Source: Comamonadaceae bacterium (GTDB lineage Bacteria > Pseudomonadota > Gammaproteobacteria > Burkholderiales > Burkholderiaceae_C). Taken from it: 64,000 nt of DNA. This document shows positions 52,297 to 60,983 of the stretch, piece after piece. How positions within the stretch are numbered: position 1 is the first letter of the stretch; the number at the start of each line of letters is the position of its first letter. The translations under genes were made by a program, and so were the position numbers. The notes under the pieces are model-generated. The model saw only the letters and a list, made by a program, of their open reading frames with translations. It was not told where the DNA came from and ran no database searches. Where the stretch lies: NCBI GenBank assembly GCA_947452785.1, contig CANGDZ010000010.1, positions 1 through 64,000 of the forward strand, in the 5' to 3' direction.

Positions 52297-53286
52297 ATGA
52301 GATCCTATAATTTAAACAAACGTATTTTAGTTACAGGTGGCGCAGGCTTTCTTGGTTCACACTTGATTGATCGCTTAATTAACCGTGGTGATGAGGTGGT
52401 CTGTGCGGACAACTACTTTACGGGTAGTAAGAATAATATTACACATTTATTAGACCACCCTCGCTTTGAACTTATCCGGCATGATGTGACTTTCCCGCTG
52501 TATATTGAAGTTGACCAAATTTATAATTTGGCATGCCCGGCCAGCCCCGTACACTACCAACATGACCCAGTTCAAACCACTAAAACCAGTGTCCACGGTG
52601 CAATCAATATGCTAGGCTTAGCTAAGCGAATTAGGGCACGAATTTTTCAAGCAAGCACGAGTGAGGTGTACGGCGACCCCGCTGTTCATCCCCAGGTCGA
52701 ATCCTATTGGGGTAATGTGAACCCCATTGGCCCTAGGAGTTGTTATGACGAGGGAAAACGCTGCGCTGAAACCTTATTTTTTGACTACCACCGTCAGCAC
52801 AAAATTGACATAAGAGTCGCTCGTATTTTTAATACATACGGACCACGCATGCACCCTAATGATGGTCGCGTTGTTAGCAATTTTATTGTTCAAGCACTTC
52901 AAGGACAAGACATTACAATTTTCGGAGATGGCTTGCAAACGCGTAGCTTTTGCTATGTCGACGATTTAATAAATGCCATTTTACTCTTCATGGACTTACC
53001 CTCTAGCGAAGAAGGCGAGCCGGGCTTTCCTGGCCCTATTAACTTGGGGAATCCAGTTGAATTCACTATGCTCGAGTTAGCAGAACTGGTTATCAAATTA
53101 ACCCATTCCAAATCAAAACTTGTATTTAAAACTTTGCCAACTGATGATCCTTTGCAAAGGAAACCCGATATTTCGATAGCGAAAAGTATTTTGAAATGGG
53201 AGCCCAAAATTGGATTGGAATCGGGACTGTCAAATACAATTCAATATTTTGATGTGCTACTGACCAAGCAAGCACTAATAATATAG
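52297..53286 (+). CDS. uxs: UDP-glucuronate decarboxylase (UDP-xylose synthase)
   Basis: Extended short-chain dehydrogenase of 329 residues that converts UDP-glucuronate to UDP-xylose. The NAD motif [10 protein letters not shown], the UXS-typical [22 protein letters not shown] and the catalytic YxxxK in [11 protein letters not shown] are all present, as is [23 protein letters not shown] strong TAAGGAGG ribosome-binding site precedes the ATG. With ugd it supplies UDP-xylose, or UDP-glucuronate, to nearby glycosyltransferases. A UDP-apiose synthase variant is less likely. Confidence 0.92.
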   Translation: MRSYNLNKRILVTGGAGFLGSHLIDRLINRGDEVVCADNYFTGSKNNITHLLDHPRFELIRHDVTFPLYIEVDQIYNLACPASPVHYQHDPVQTTKTSVHGAINMLGLAKRIRARIFQASTSEVYGDPAVHPQVESYWGNVNPIGPRSCYDEGKRCAETLFFDYHRQHKIDIRVARIFNTYGPRMHPNDGRVVSNFIVQALQGQDITIFGDGLQTRSFCYVDDLINAILLFMDLPSSEEGEPGFPGPINLGNPVEFTMLELAELVIKLTHSKSKLVFKTLPTDDPLQRKPDISIAKSILKWEPKIGLESGLSNTIQYFDVLLTKQALII

Positions 53287-53323
53287 AATTAACTTCAATT
53301 ATTTGAATTTTTTATTATCACTC

Positions 53324-54187
53324 CTATTTCTTGATTAGAAGCGTTCGATATGAAGATGCATTAAATCCTGTATCTTCATTTGAATTTACCAAATAGGGCA
53401 ATATAAACATCTGCCCACCTTGCGCAGCTATACCACGATGGAATGAGACATGCTCACATGTTTGGAGCTTACTGAAAATCAGATCATCACCTAAAAAATA
53501 TTTAAATTCGCGACCAAGGTACCTGTTTTTATTTTCCAGAACATATCGCATTTTATAGATTCCAAGTCCTCCAAATGCTGATTCTACTTGAATTGGTGGG
53601 TTTTCTACTGGTATGCTTTTAAGCACAGATGAATATACGGCATCAAAGGCTTCTTGATCTGTAGCTAATTTAAAAGCGGTAGTCATTACTTCATGCCAAA
53701 AATCAAAAGGGCACAACTGCGGATGTCTCAATGCCCACAAATCATAATATTTAGTAGGCTGATTGGCAAAAACTGCTGCTCTTTCTTTTTTCTGACTTAA
53801 AAAGACTAATGCATTCTGTAGAGCGCTTTCCTCGATCGGATATGCGCCTCGATCGTCCATGTCTATCATAATTACATACTGATAATCATGGTATTTTTCA
53901 TTCTGCTGAATAACACTTAAATAAGCATTTCTTGCTATTTCAAGCCGAACAGTTCTGTGCGTCTCGTATTGATCCAATCCATCCAGGCTGTAAATTTTAA
54001 AGTCGCGCTGTTTTGCACCCCATAAATTCATTATTTTTTTAGTATCATCTGTAGAATCATTTTCTATGAAAATGAATGAAACCTGATTAAATTGATCGCT
54101 TATTTTTTCTATATTATTTAATACATTCGGCAAGTAAACCGCTGAATTTTTTAAACAACCAACGATTACTGCTTTTTCTGTTCTCAT
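53324..54187 (-). CDS. GT-A-type glycosyltransferase
   Basis: A 287-residue protein with a GT-A-like start (KAVIVGCLKNSAVYLPNVLNN, then VSFIFIENDSTDDTKKIM) and an acidic metal-site candidate MIDMDDRGAYPIEES. The layout recalls GT69-like mannosyltransferases more than classical GT2, but I cannot place it firmly. GAAGGATT serves as ribosome-binding site. It is the last gene of the minus-strand block and converges with uxs. Confidence 0.55.
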   Translation of the reverse strand: MRTEKAVIVGCLKNSAVYLPNVLNNIEKISDQFNQVSFIFIENDSTDDTKKIMNLWGAKQRDFKIYSLDGLDQYETHRTVRLEIARNAYLSVIQQNEKYHDYQYVIMIDMDDRGAYPIEESALQNALVFLSQKKERAAVFANQPTKYYDLWALRHPQLCPFDFWHEVMTTAFKLATDQEAFDAVYSSVLKSIPVENPPIQVESAFGGLGIYKMRYVLENKNRYLGREFKYFLGDDLIFSKLQTCEHVSFHRGIAAQGGQMFILPYLVNSNEDTGFNASSYRTLLIKK

Positions 54188-54306
54188 TTTAATCCTTCAA
54201 TTTTCTAATATTTTATCATAGAACTGTATTTATTGAATTTTCCACAATAAGTAAAAAACTAATTTTATCAAATATTCTCTTATTGATTAGGGCGATTAAA
54301 TATATA

Positions 54307-55293
54307 TTATTTTATCTTGATTATTTCAGGGCTTTTACTATAATACTCTTCAAGCAATAAAATTTGCCGCGAAAGGAACCTAATGTCATTTGGAAATAAC
54401 TCCCCCCCATCCAATGATAGCAACATATTCGAATCGAAATTCTTGCTTAATAATTGTTTTCTTTTCAAATATAATGCCTTTACTGGATGTAATACCCATT
54501 TATTCCATGGTTTAAAACTTCCTATGTGCTTAATATAAAAATAATCTTTAGAATTATATTTTTTACTATACCATGCTATTAAATTCCACGTTGATTCATC
54601 TGCCATATCTATTTGAATACGATCCGTATTTTTTTCAAATCTTGTTAATTCACCTGAAGTCAATACTAAACAAAGTAAATCTTGCTCCGCATACAATAAC
54701 AGCTCTTTATTTTCTTCAAATGAATTAATAATTCGATCATACAAATTACTCTTTTCATATTTTTTGACATCAAAATAGAGTATCACTCCTGCTGGATAAT
54801 ATTCATTATGGCCAAGATGCCTTAAAGTTTCACTTAATCCATTAGTATCATCCGAATCCGAACAAAAGGCCCCAACGACACCCATTTCATCACAATCAAC
54901 CTTTTTTTCGATCAATTTTAAAAAATCATTCGTTCTATCGCCAAAAATCATTCCGCAATCAAAGAAAATAATATGCTGATAATTTGGTAAAATTTTAGGC
55001 AACAACAATTTATAAAGGATTGCATCACTAAAATGGTAGCGCCGTATATATTCTTTAAATATCTTTGATTTTAATATTATTATTGATAATTTTAGATTTG
55101 CATCTATTGCATTTAATTTTTCTTGAAATAATTGCAATATAGAAATCGAATTTTCATCCCTTAATTCTTCTTTACTTACAAATATTAATGTTATTGTGTA
55201 TTTTTCAATCCGCTCTAAACTAGCGAAACTTTCAACCGAAACTAAAGCTGGCGTTAAATAATTTGAATCAAATAAGAAAACAGGACTAAGCAT
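54307..55293 (-). CDS. GT8-like glycosyltransferase with altered DxD
   Basis: A 328-residue protein resembling GT8 (LgtC/glycogenin) transferases: N-terminal DSNYLTPALVSVESF, a central IIFFDCGMIFGD, YPAGVILYFDV, and a C-terminal HIGSFKPWNKW which corresponds to the GT8 HxxGxxKPW motif. The metal-binding DxD is DCG here (Asp112-Cys-Gly114), so the second aspartate is replaced. It may be a metal-independent or inactive variant. AAAGGAAAAG is the ribosome-binding site. Very AT-rich. Confidence 0.75.
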   Translation of the reverse strand: MLSPVFLFDSNYLTPALVSVESFASLERIEKYTITLIFVSKEELRDENSISILQLFQEKLNAIDANLKLSIIILKSKIFKEYIRRYHFSDAILYKLLLPKILPNYQHIIFFDCGMIFGDRTNDFLKLIEKKVDCDEMGVVGAFCSDSDDTNGLSETLRHLGHNEYYPAGVILYFDVKKYEKSNLYDRIINSFEENKELLLYAEQDLLCLVLTSGELTRFEKNTDRIQIDMADESTWNLIAWYSKKYNSKDYFYIKHIGSFKPWNKWVLHPVKALYLKRKQLLSKNFDSNMLLSLDGGELFPNDIRFLSRQILLLEEYYSKSPEIIKIK

Positions 55294-55349
55294 TCTTTTC
55301 CTTTAAAATATTCAATCAATTAAACTATTTATTTAATTAATAAGTAATA

Positions 55350-56186
55350 CTAACTTTGCTTGTCACTAAATTTTCTCAATGACTTAGGTAGCACTTGAAA
55401 ATCCTCGTTCGTTAGCACTATATCACTCCAAAGTAATTTACTCATTCCATAAACAAAAATACTTGAGTCATACCCATGGAAAATTCTTCCATCTGAGATA
55501 GGTACGTAGACATCATTAATTTGATTTGAATCCAATTCAAATAAATTAAAATATTTTTCTTTTACAAAAAATGCATTCCAGCCTGTACAACATACCAACT
55601 CATAACCTTTCGTTTTACCTAATTTAATTAAAGCGGCAAGACTGCAGCCTTGATTAATTTGAATATTTTTTTCTTGAACGAAAACAATATCATTAGGTAT
55701 TGTAGGGTTAAATTCTATTACTACAACCCTTGGACGGCATTCCTCAAGACTCTCCCAAATGAAATAATCCGTACCATCAACATCAATCGATAATAGATCT
55801 AAATCCATAGGAGCTTCAACAGATTTTAGTATGTTTTCGAGTGAATTTTCCCCTTCAAAACCTACAAATTTGTTTACGCAATTTATTTTCTCATTATTGC
55901 CATGCGTATTTATTAATTCATTATACTTCTGAGGATTTGCCTCTATAAAACATCCTGACCAGGTTTTGAAACTTGCTAGATAATAACAATTAGACAAATA
56001 CTTACCATCCCAAGCCCCAAATTCTACAAAGTATTTATTTTTAGCGCTTATTATTTCGAAAATTCTTTCAATTATCCCATCCTCTCCATCCTGCGAAAAG
56101 TTATTGGCTGCATATTTATTAAGAGGATTTACAACACCTTTTGATTTGGCCCGTTCAAATAAGTATGGCATATTATTCTCAGTCAT
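55350..56186 (-). CDS. FkbM-like methyltransferase
   Basis: A 278-residue protein from the ATG at 56186, which has a good AAGGAG ribosome-binding site; a TTG start at 56219 is less likely. Motif I is YFVEFGAWDGKYLSNCYYL, followed by GCFIEANP and LDLLSIDVDGTDYFIWESL, then VVVIEFNP, as in FkbM-type sugar or small-molecule O-methyltransferases. The substrate is unknown; it most likely caps or modifies a glycan made by the neighbouring enzymes. Confidence 0.7.
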   Translation of the reverse strand: MTENNMPYLFERAKSKGVVNPLNKYAANNFSQDGEDGIIERIFEIISAKNKYFVEFGAWDGKYLSNCYYLASFKTWSGCFIEANPQKYNELINTHGNNEKINCVNKFVGFEGENSLENILKSVEAPMDLDLLSIDVDGTDYFIWESLEECRPRVVVIEFNPTIPNDIVFVQEKNIQINQGCSLAALIKLGKTKGYELVCCTGWNAFFVKEKYFNLFELDSNQINDVYVPISDGRIFHGYDSSIFVYGMSKLLWSDIVLTNEDFQVLPKSLRKFSDKQS

Positions 56187-56215
56187 TTTTACTCCTTCTT
56201 TAAAAATTATTCTTT

Positions 56216-56899
56216 TCAATATTTTTTAATAACAAAAATATCGTGTTCTATGTGCCAATTTAATTTATGAATTTTCGCCCAATCTACTAATACATCTAAT
56301 GCGGGATACGATGAATACTCGTCAATCATTGGGTTAAAACACCTCACGTCGTCGATCATAATACATACCTTTCCAAATCTTGCCAGATTTTCACCTATGC
56401 AATTAAGTTCATCTAAAATCGGCGTATCTTTTTCGCCTTTGAATGTAACCCCTGCAGAGTAATGTCCATCAAGCCAAAAATTTACGTTACCACTAATTTT
56501 AGATAACAACAACGGCATTACCTCTTCACTTGTTCCATTTATTATTTCAATATTTTTAATATTTTCCAATTTTTTCTTAGCATTTTCAAATAGCAATGGC
56601 TCTGGTTCAATACTATACACTTGCCTTGAATTCATTGAAATAAATTCTGTCGTTTCACCTAAATAGGTTCCGGTTTCTATCCATGTAGATTCTGGAAAAC
56701 CATTTCGCATCAAACATTCTTTTTTTATAAAATTAGGACTTGGTGGTGCAAACTTTCTTTCCTCCCATTTTTTAAATTGATCTTTTTTTTCAGCGCCAAT
56801 ACCATCTAATCCCATTATTTCAATAGCACTAACTAACGAGGGGTGCTTTATAATAATATGATTTACGATTTCTAAAATTGTTGCAGAATGATTAGTCAT
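56216..56899 (-). CDS. Putative methyltransferase-like protein
   Basis: A 227-residue protein with an N-terminal helical part and a class I methyltransferase-like core: STWIETGTYLGETTEFI (motif I region), VYSIEPEPLLFENAKKKL (acidic residue after strand 2) and VNFWLDGHYSAGVTF, then KVCIMIDDVRCF. GGAAG precedes the ATG. Proteins of this type occur in surface-polysaccharide clusters. Function not assigned. Confidence 0.6.
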   Translation of the reverse strand: MTNHSATILEIVNHIIIKHPSLVSAIEIMGLDGIGAEKKDQFKKWEERKFAPPSPNFIKKECLMRNGFPESTWIETGTYLGETTEFISMNSRQVYSIEPEPLLFENAKKKLENIKNIEIINGTSEEVMPLLLSKISGNVNFWLDGHYSAGVTFKGEKDTPILDELNCIGENLARFGKVCIMIDDVRCFNPMIDEYSSYPALDVLVDWAKIHKLNWHIEHDIFVIKKY

Positions 56900-56911
56900 T
56901 ATCTTCCTATT

Positions 56912-57790
56912 TTATTTTAAAGAGCTATTAATAACTTGTTCGTAACAAGATCTTATTGATTCAGGATCTATAATTTGATTGCAAACTGAATTATTTATTT
57001 TAACCCATCTTTTTGGACAGGGGTCAAGATTCAAGTCTTGTAAAATCCAAGGAGAAGGTCGAATTATATTTTTTTTTGTCCTCTCATTGAAATAAGCTCC
57101 CCACCATGAATAAGTTGAATTCGATATTATTATATTTTGGCATTGAGTCAAAAAATATAATTCTGTAAAATCAGATTCGGCTTTTATCAAACAGATGCGA
57201 TCGGGAAAGTATTTAGTCAAAAAACTTATTGAATAATTGGGCTCGTCAGAAAAAAGGTATATTTTAGCCTTGGGTTCTGATGCAACCAATGATTCAATAC
57301 ACCCTATATAATATTCCTCTTTACACAATCCCATGTGCGCGTAATCTCTTCTTCTCACATGCACTGCTATTGATTTAACATAATCTGGATTTTCATTTAA
57401 ATACCCATTAAATTTTTCAGAAAATCTCATCTTCATGTAATTATAAAATTCCAAAACTACTGATTGATCCAAGAATTCTTCTTTTTGCCAATAACCTGAA
57501 ATCACTATTACTCTACAATCTTCAGGTATATACTTTAGTTCACCAAGTGAATTTATTGAATCTTCATTGAGATAATATACGCCGAGGCCTTCACTCATTA
57601 TTTTATGATCTGTAAATTGTAAATTTGGAATTAATTCCTTCAATTCAAAATTACTTGTGTATGAATAATTCTCATAAGAAGATATATCAATTTTTAATTC
57701 AGCATTAAATTTATTCGCTATGCTTCTTGCGAAGCAATATTGAAATATCTGATTTCCAATACCCCCCATAATTTTAGATACTATGATCAT
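56912..57790 (-). CDS. GT11-family alpha-1,2-fucosyltransferase-like protein
   Basis: A 292-residue cytoplasmic protein. All GT11 hallmarks are visible: GGIGNQIFQYCFARSIANK at the N terminus, AVHVRRRDY in the GDP-sugar site, and the IIISNSTYSWWGAYFN motif. The family usually transfers fucose from GDP-fucose in alpha-1,2 linkage, but no GDP-fucose synthesis genes occur in the window, so the donor would have to come from elsewhere or differ. Confidence 0.88.
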   Translation of the reverse strand: MIIVSKIMGGIGNQIFQYCFARSIANKFNAELKIDISSYENYSYTSNFELKELIPNLQFTDHKIMSEGLGVYYLNEDSINSLGELKYIPEDCRVIVISGYWQKEEFLDQSVVLEFYNYMKMRFSEKFNGYLNENPDYVKSIAVHVRRRDYAHMGLCKEEYYIGCIESLVASEPKAKIYLFSDEPNYSISFLTKYFPDRICLIKAESDFTELYFLTQCQNIIISNSTYSWWGAYFNERTKKNIIRPSPWILQDLNLDPCPKRWVKINNSVCNQIIDPESIRSCYEQVINSSLK

Positions 57791-57816
57791 ATTTACCCTG
57801 CATTAATTATTTGATA

Positions 57817-58473
57817 TTAACAATTATAGTCAACTACAATTTTTTCCACGTCCGAATATGATTCTCTTTGGCTAATTAATGCAGGAAATGTTGTTAAAAA
57901 GCTTCCAGTCAATTGCAACTCCTTCCATAAAATATCACAACAATAAAAATGCTTAGTAATCTCCTTGTGTGACAGTGGAAGGCTTTCATTACTTGCTAAC
58001 AATTCGGCAGATCTAAAGAATATTTTTATTAATTCTATTGCATATTTTCGTGTCACTAAGTAACCCGAAGTTGTCTGTGAATTAATTACTTTAAAATGTG
58101 CCGGCGATTTAGATTGTGCTATTGGAATAGCTTTATTATGACCAAGTAAAAATACATCCCAACACTCTGAATTATCAATTATATTTTTTACCTCTAATGC
58201 AAACTCCATGGGATTTTTGATTTTAAAATCATCTTCTAATATCAGTACGTATTGCTTTTCGCAGTTAAATAAAAAATCAGCTAGTGCCATAGCGTGGCTC
58301 AAAGCACATCCTCTAGCTCCTGAATTTTCTATGTATTTTGCATTGAAATACTCAATGGAAAATATATCATTTAAATATTCAATTTCCGCATTGCATTGTT
58401 CTCGTCTATCAACTCGATGTGGCAAATTTATTATTTTAAAACTTATAATTTCTTTCATGTCCGGTATCCTCAT
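57817..58473 (-). CDS. GT25-family glycosyltransferase
   Basis: A 218-residue protein of the LPS-type GT25 family: N-terminal SFKIINLPHRVDRREQCNAE, GARGCALSHAMALADF, and the acidic motif VLILEDDFKI. Members transfer galactose or related sugars. The start at 58473 overlaps the stop of the upstream TPR-transferase gene (TGATG), which indicates coupling despite the base-composition change inside that upstream gene; 58458 is an alternative. Confidence 0.85.
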   Translation of the reverse strand: MRIPDMKEIISFKIINLPHRVDRREQCNAEIEYLNDIFSIEYFNAKYIENSGARGCALSHAMALADFLFNCEKQYVLILEDDFKIKNPMEFALEVKNIIDNSECWDVFLLGHNKAIPIAQSKSPAHFKVINSQTTSGYLVTRKYAIELIKIFFRSAELLASNESLPLSHKEITKHFYCCDILWKELQLTGSFLTTFPALISQRESYSDVEKIVVDYNC

Positions 58474-60719
58474 CAGGAATTAATTGAATTCAAAGCATCA
58501 ATGAACGATGTACTTTGTTTTTTTTCTTTAATTGGCCAACTTTTATGTATTATTTTTGAATTCAAATGCTTTTTTATTTCCATTCGCTCATCGAAGTTGC
58601 GGGCTAACCTGAGTGCTATTAATTTGTATTCTTTATAATCATGGCTTGCGTACTGCGGCAGTCCCACATCGTGCAGCAGGCTGTACGCCACACGCGAGGC
58701 AAAGCTTTGGCCACATAAAGTTACCACCGGCAAACCAGCCAGCAAGGCGTCGCCCGCTGTGGTGTGGCCGTTGTACGGAAAGGTATCCAAAAAAACATCG
58801 GCTAAGCGATAGCGGGCCAAGTGGTCTTCTACGCGCGGCAACCTGGACGCATACACCATTCGGCTCGGATCCACGCCGTGAGCCACGGCCGCATTACTAA
58901 GGTTCACATGGGCACCGTCGTTCAGCTTCATCAGCCACAGCACACTGCCAGGCACGGCTTTAAGCAAATCCATCCACACCTTGAACATGGGCGGGTTGAT
59001 CTTGTAGTCGTGGTTAAAGCTGCAAAACACAATGCCTTCATCGGGCAAGCCAAAGTCGCTGCGCAGCGGTGTTTCGGGCGATGGCACCACCGAGTTGTCG
59101 CGCGGCAAATAGCAATGCGGCAAATATAAAATCTTTTCGCGGTAGTGGTGCTGCAGCTCAGGCGGAATAATCCTGGGGTCTGCAATCAGGTAGTCAATAA
59201 ATGGCAAGCCCAGCGTGCCAGGAAAGCCCAAGTACGTCACTTGCGCCGGCGCAGGTCGGTGCGACAGCACGTCTAGCCGCGTGCCTTCGGTGTGGCCTGA
59301 CAAGTCGATAGCAATGTCGATTTCCATGGCGCGCATCAGTTTGGCCACGTCCAGGCTGGGCATATCGTGCACATCCAAATAGTGGTCAAAGGCGCAGCGG
59401 TAACGCTTCCACAACTCACTGCCATCTGACACGCCGGTGAACACACCAGTCAATTCAAACTGGCTTTTGTCAAACTGCTCAATCAAGCCAATCAGCAAAT
59501 AGCCCACGGGGTGGATGCGAAAGTCGCCCGAGATAAAAGCCACGCGTTTGCGCCGGTGAGCATATTGCTCACCGTTCCATAGCTTAAAGATCGACGTGCC
59601 GTATTTGTCTGCGGCGTACGTCTCAATGCTTTGGCGAGCCAAGGCTGCGTCATCGGTGATCGACATGATGGTCATCGCGCCCGACATTTTTTTGCCAGCG
59701 CGGATACCGTCAAAAATGCGCTGTGTGGCGCCTTCATAGTCGGTCCAGTCGCAGTTGCCCAAGCGGGCACTCATCAAATGGCCTTCGCCATAGCTGTATT
59801 CGGGGTCAATCTGCAGGGCGCGTAAAAACGCGTTGGTGCTCAGGCCGTACTGTTTGTATTGCCCCAGTATTTGCCCCTGGCCTTCTAAAGCGCGCACATT
59901 GGTTGGGTCCACCTCCACGGCGGCGATCAAAGTCATCAAGGCATCGTGGTGCCGGTTGATGCCTTGCAAAATCGCGGCTTTGTTGGTGTAAGCCTGAATG
60001 TAGTCGGGGTCCACCGCGATGGCTAGGTCATAGCAAGCAATGGCATTTTCAGACATACCCAGGTCTTGGTAAGCCTTGGCGTTGGCAAAGTGGGCAATCG
60101 CCATGTGCGGCGCCGCCTCGGCAGCGCGAGCAAAACTGGCCAGCGCCGCGTGGGCCTGGCCCGTGGCAGATTGCGAAATGCCCATGGAGTACAGCGCCGT
60201 AAAGTCTTGTGACGCCAGTTGCAACGACTGCGTCAAGATGGCAATCGCTTGCGCGTGCTCGCCCTCACTTTGCAAAGCGATGGCCTGGTTGTTCAAGGCC
60301 ATCACTTCTGGGGCTGCCGCCGGGGTGTGGGTCGACAACATGCCCATGGCAACCTTCACGGTTTGCACATGGGCTTGGGCGTTGGGCAAATGGGCATCAA
60401 GCGCTACCGCTTTTTCTACCGCCCGCAAGGCCGCGTCAAGCTGGCCTAAGTTGAACAGAATGATGGACTTGGCAAGGTGCGCCTGGGCAAAACTGGGGTT
60501 GCTGATGACCACCGGCTCAATGTATTTGAGCGCTTGCGCAAACTCGCTGCGCCCAGATGCCAGGGCCGCCAACGAATACAAGGCCGCCGGATGGCGCGGC
60601 TCCATGGCCAACACCTGCTTAAACAGCTTTTCGGCTGCATCCAGCTCCCCTGCATGCTGCAACGCCACCGCCTTGTCGAGCGAGGTTTGCAGCGATTTCT
60701 TTTTAATTTTAAGGTTCAT
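58473..60719 (-). CDS. TPR protein with SPINDLY-type O-GlcNAc transferase domain
   Basis: A 748-residue protein from the ATG at 60719. Residues 1 to about 330 are TPR repeats (AEKLFKQVLAMEPRHPAALYSL and later copies). The C-terminal GT41-like domain has VAFISGDFRIHPVGYLL, DIAIDLSGHTEGTRLDVLSHRPAPAQVTYLGFPGT, IVFCSFNHDYKINPP and FLDTFPYNGHTTAGDALLAGLPV. Such enzymes O-glycosylate Ser/Thr of cytoplasmic proteins. The nearby flagellins with Ser/Thr-rich centres, or the giant repeat protein encoded divergently, are likely acceptors. The last 55 or so codons are AT-rich while the rest is GC-rich, so the gene looks like a recombinant. Confidence 0.9.
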   Translation of the reverse strand: MNLKIKKKSLQTSLDKAVALQHAGELDAAEKLFKQVLAMEPRHPAALYSLAALASGRSEFAQALKYIEPVVISNPSFAQAHLAKSIILFNLGQLDAALRAVEKAVALDAHLPNAQAHVQTVKVAMGMLSTHTPAAAPEVMALNNQAIALQSEGEHAQAIAILTQSLQLASQDFTALYSMGISQSATGQAHAALASFARAAEAAPHMAIAHFANAKAYQDLGMSENAIACYDLAIAVDPDYIQAYTNKAAILQGINRHHDALMTLIAAVEVDPTNVRALEGQGQILGQYKQYGLSTNAFLRALQIDPEYSYGEGHLMSARLGNCDWTDYEGATQRIFDGIRAGKKMSGAMTIMSITDDAALARQSIETYAADKYGTSIFKLWNGEQYAHRRKRVAFISGDFRIHPVGYLLIGLIEQFDKSQFELTGVFTGVSDGSELWKRYRCAFDHYLDVHDMPSLDVAKLMRAMEIDIAIDLSGHTEGTRLDVLSHRPAPAQVTYLGFPGTLGLPFIDYLIADPRIIPPELQHHYREKILYLPHCYLPRDNSVVPSPETPLRSDFGLPDEGIVFCSFNHDYKINPPMFKVWMDLLKAVPGSVLWLMKLNDGAHVNLSNAAVAHGVDPSRMVYASRLPRVEDHLARYRLADVFLDTFPYNGHTTAGDALLAGLPVVTLCGQSFASRVAYSLLHDVGLPQYASHDYKEYKLIALRLARNFDERMEIKKHLNSKIIHKSWPIKEKKQSTSFIDALNSINS

Positions 60720-60866
60720 TTTCGTGAACTGAACGGGTGGAGTCGACCAATGCAAAATGCCAATTTGCAGGAAATAAGCAATTTTTGCGCCATTTCAACT
60801 GTCGGGTTTCCGACTGGCTGCGAAGTGAATGCGCCTTTTGGCGTTGGTTGAGTATTTTGCAGACTT

Positions 60867-60939
60867 ATCGCTTGCAGGCAAGCTCCTACGAATCCACTCC
60901 GCCCTGTATAAGCCCGCTTGCTGGCGAATGCTGACGCGT
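60867..60939. repeat. REP-like inverted pair
   Basis: TCGCTTGCAGGCAAGCTCC at one side and CGCTTGCTGGCGAATGCTG at the other resemble, in opposite orientation, the GC-rich palindromic REP sequences of gammaproteobacteria. The first contains the perfect GCTTGC-AG-GCAAGC repeat (60870-60883). A genome-wide count is needed. Confidence 0.35.
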
Positions 60940-60947
60940 GAATCAGC

Positions 60948-60974
60948 TCAAGTATTGCGCCAACCTGCCGATAT
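60948..60974 (+). promoter_or_regulatory. Sigma-28 promoter of the giant repeat gene
   Basis: TCAAGTAT (60948-60955), 11 bases, GCCGATAT (60967-60974). The match equals those before fliD and flaG. Predicted start near 60981, almost at the ATG (60984), so the transcript may be leaderless or translation may begin further in, for example at 61032. Confidence 0.75.
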
Positions 60975-60983
60975 TTCATAACC

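Larger units (their letters stand above)
49311..58650. other. AT-rich glycosylation island
   Basis: Two gene blocks face each other: four genes on plus (49.3-53.3 kb) and seven on minus (53.3-60.7 kb). Base composition falls sharply relative to the flagellar genes: by hand count 14 of 60 bases are G or C at 54241-54300 and at 58501-58560, against 33 of 60 at 59281-59340. The two sugar-nucleotide genes are less AT-rich than the glycosyltransferases. No transposase, integrase or tRNA is visible at the edges, so acquisition by homologous recombination in flanking genes is more likely than by a mobile element. Confidence 0.75.
60720..60983. other. Divergent intergenic region, TPR-transferase / giant repeat gene
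   Basis: 264 bases separating the two divergent starts. It contains a REP-like pair (60867-60939) and a sigma-28 promoter facing right (60948-60974). No confident promoter for the leftward glycosyltransferase operon was found. Confidence 0.6.
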
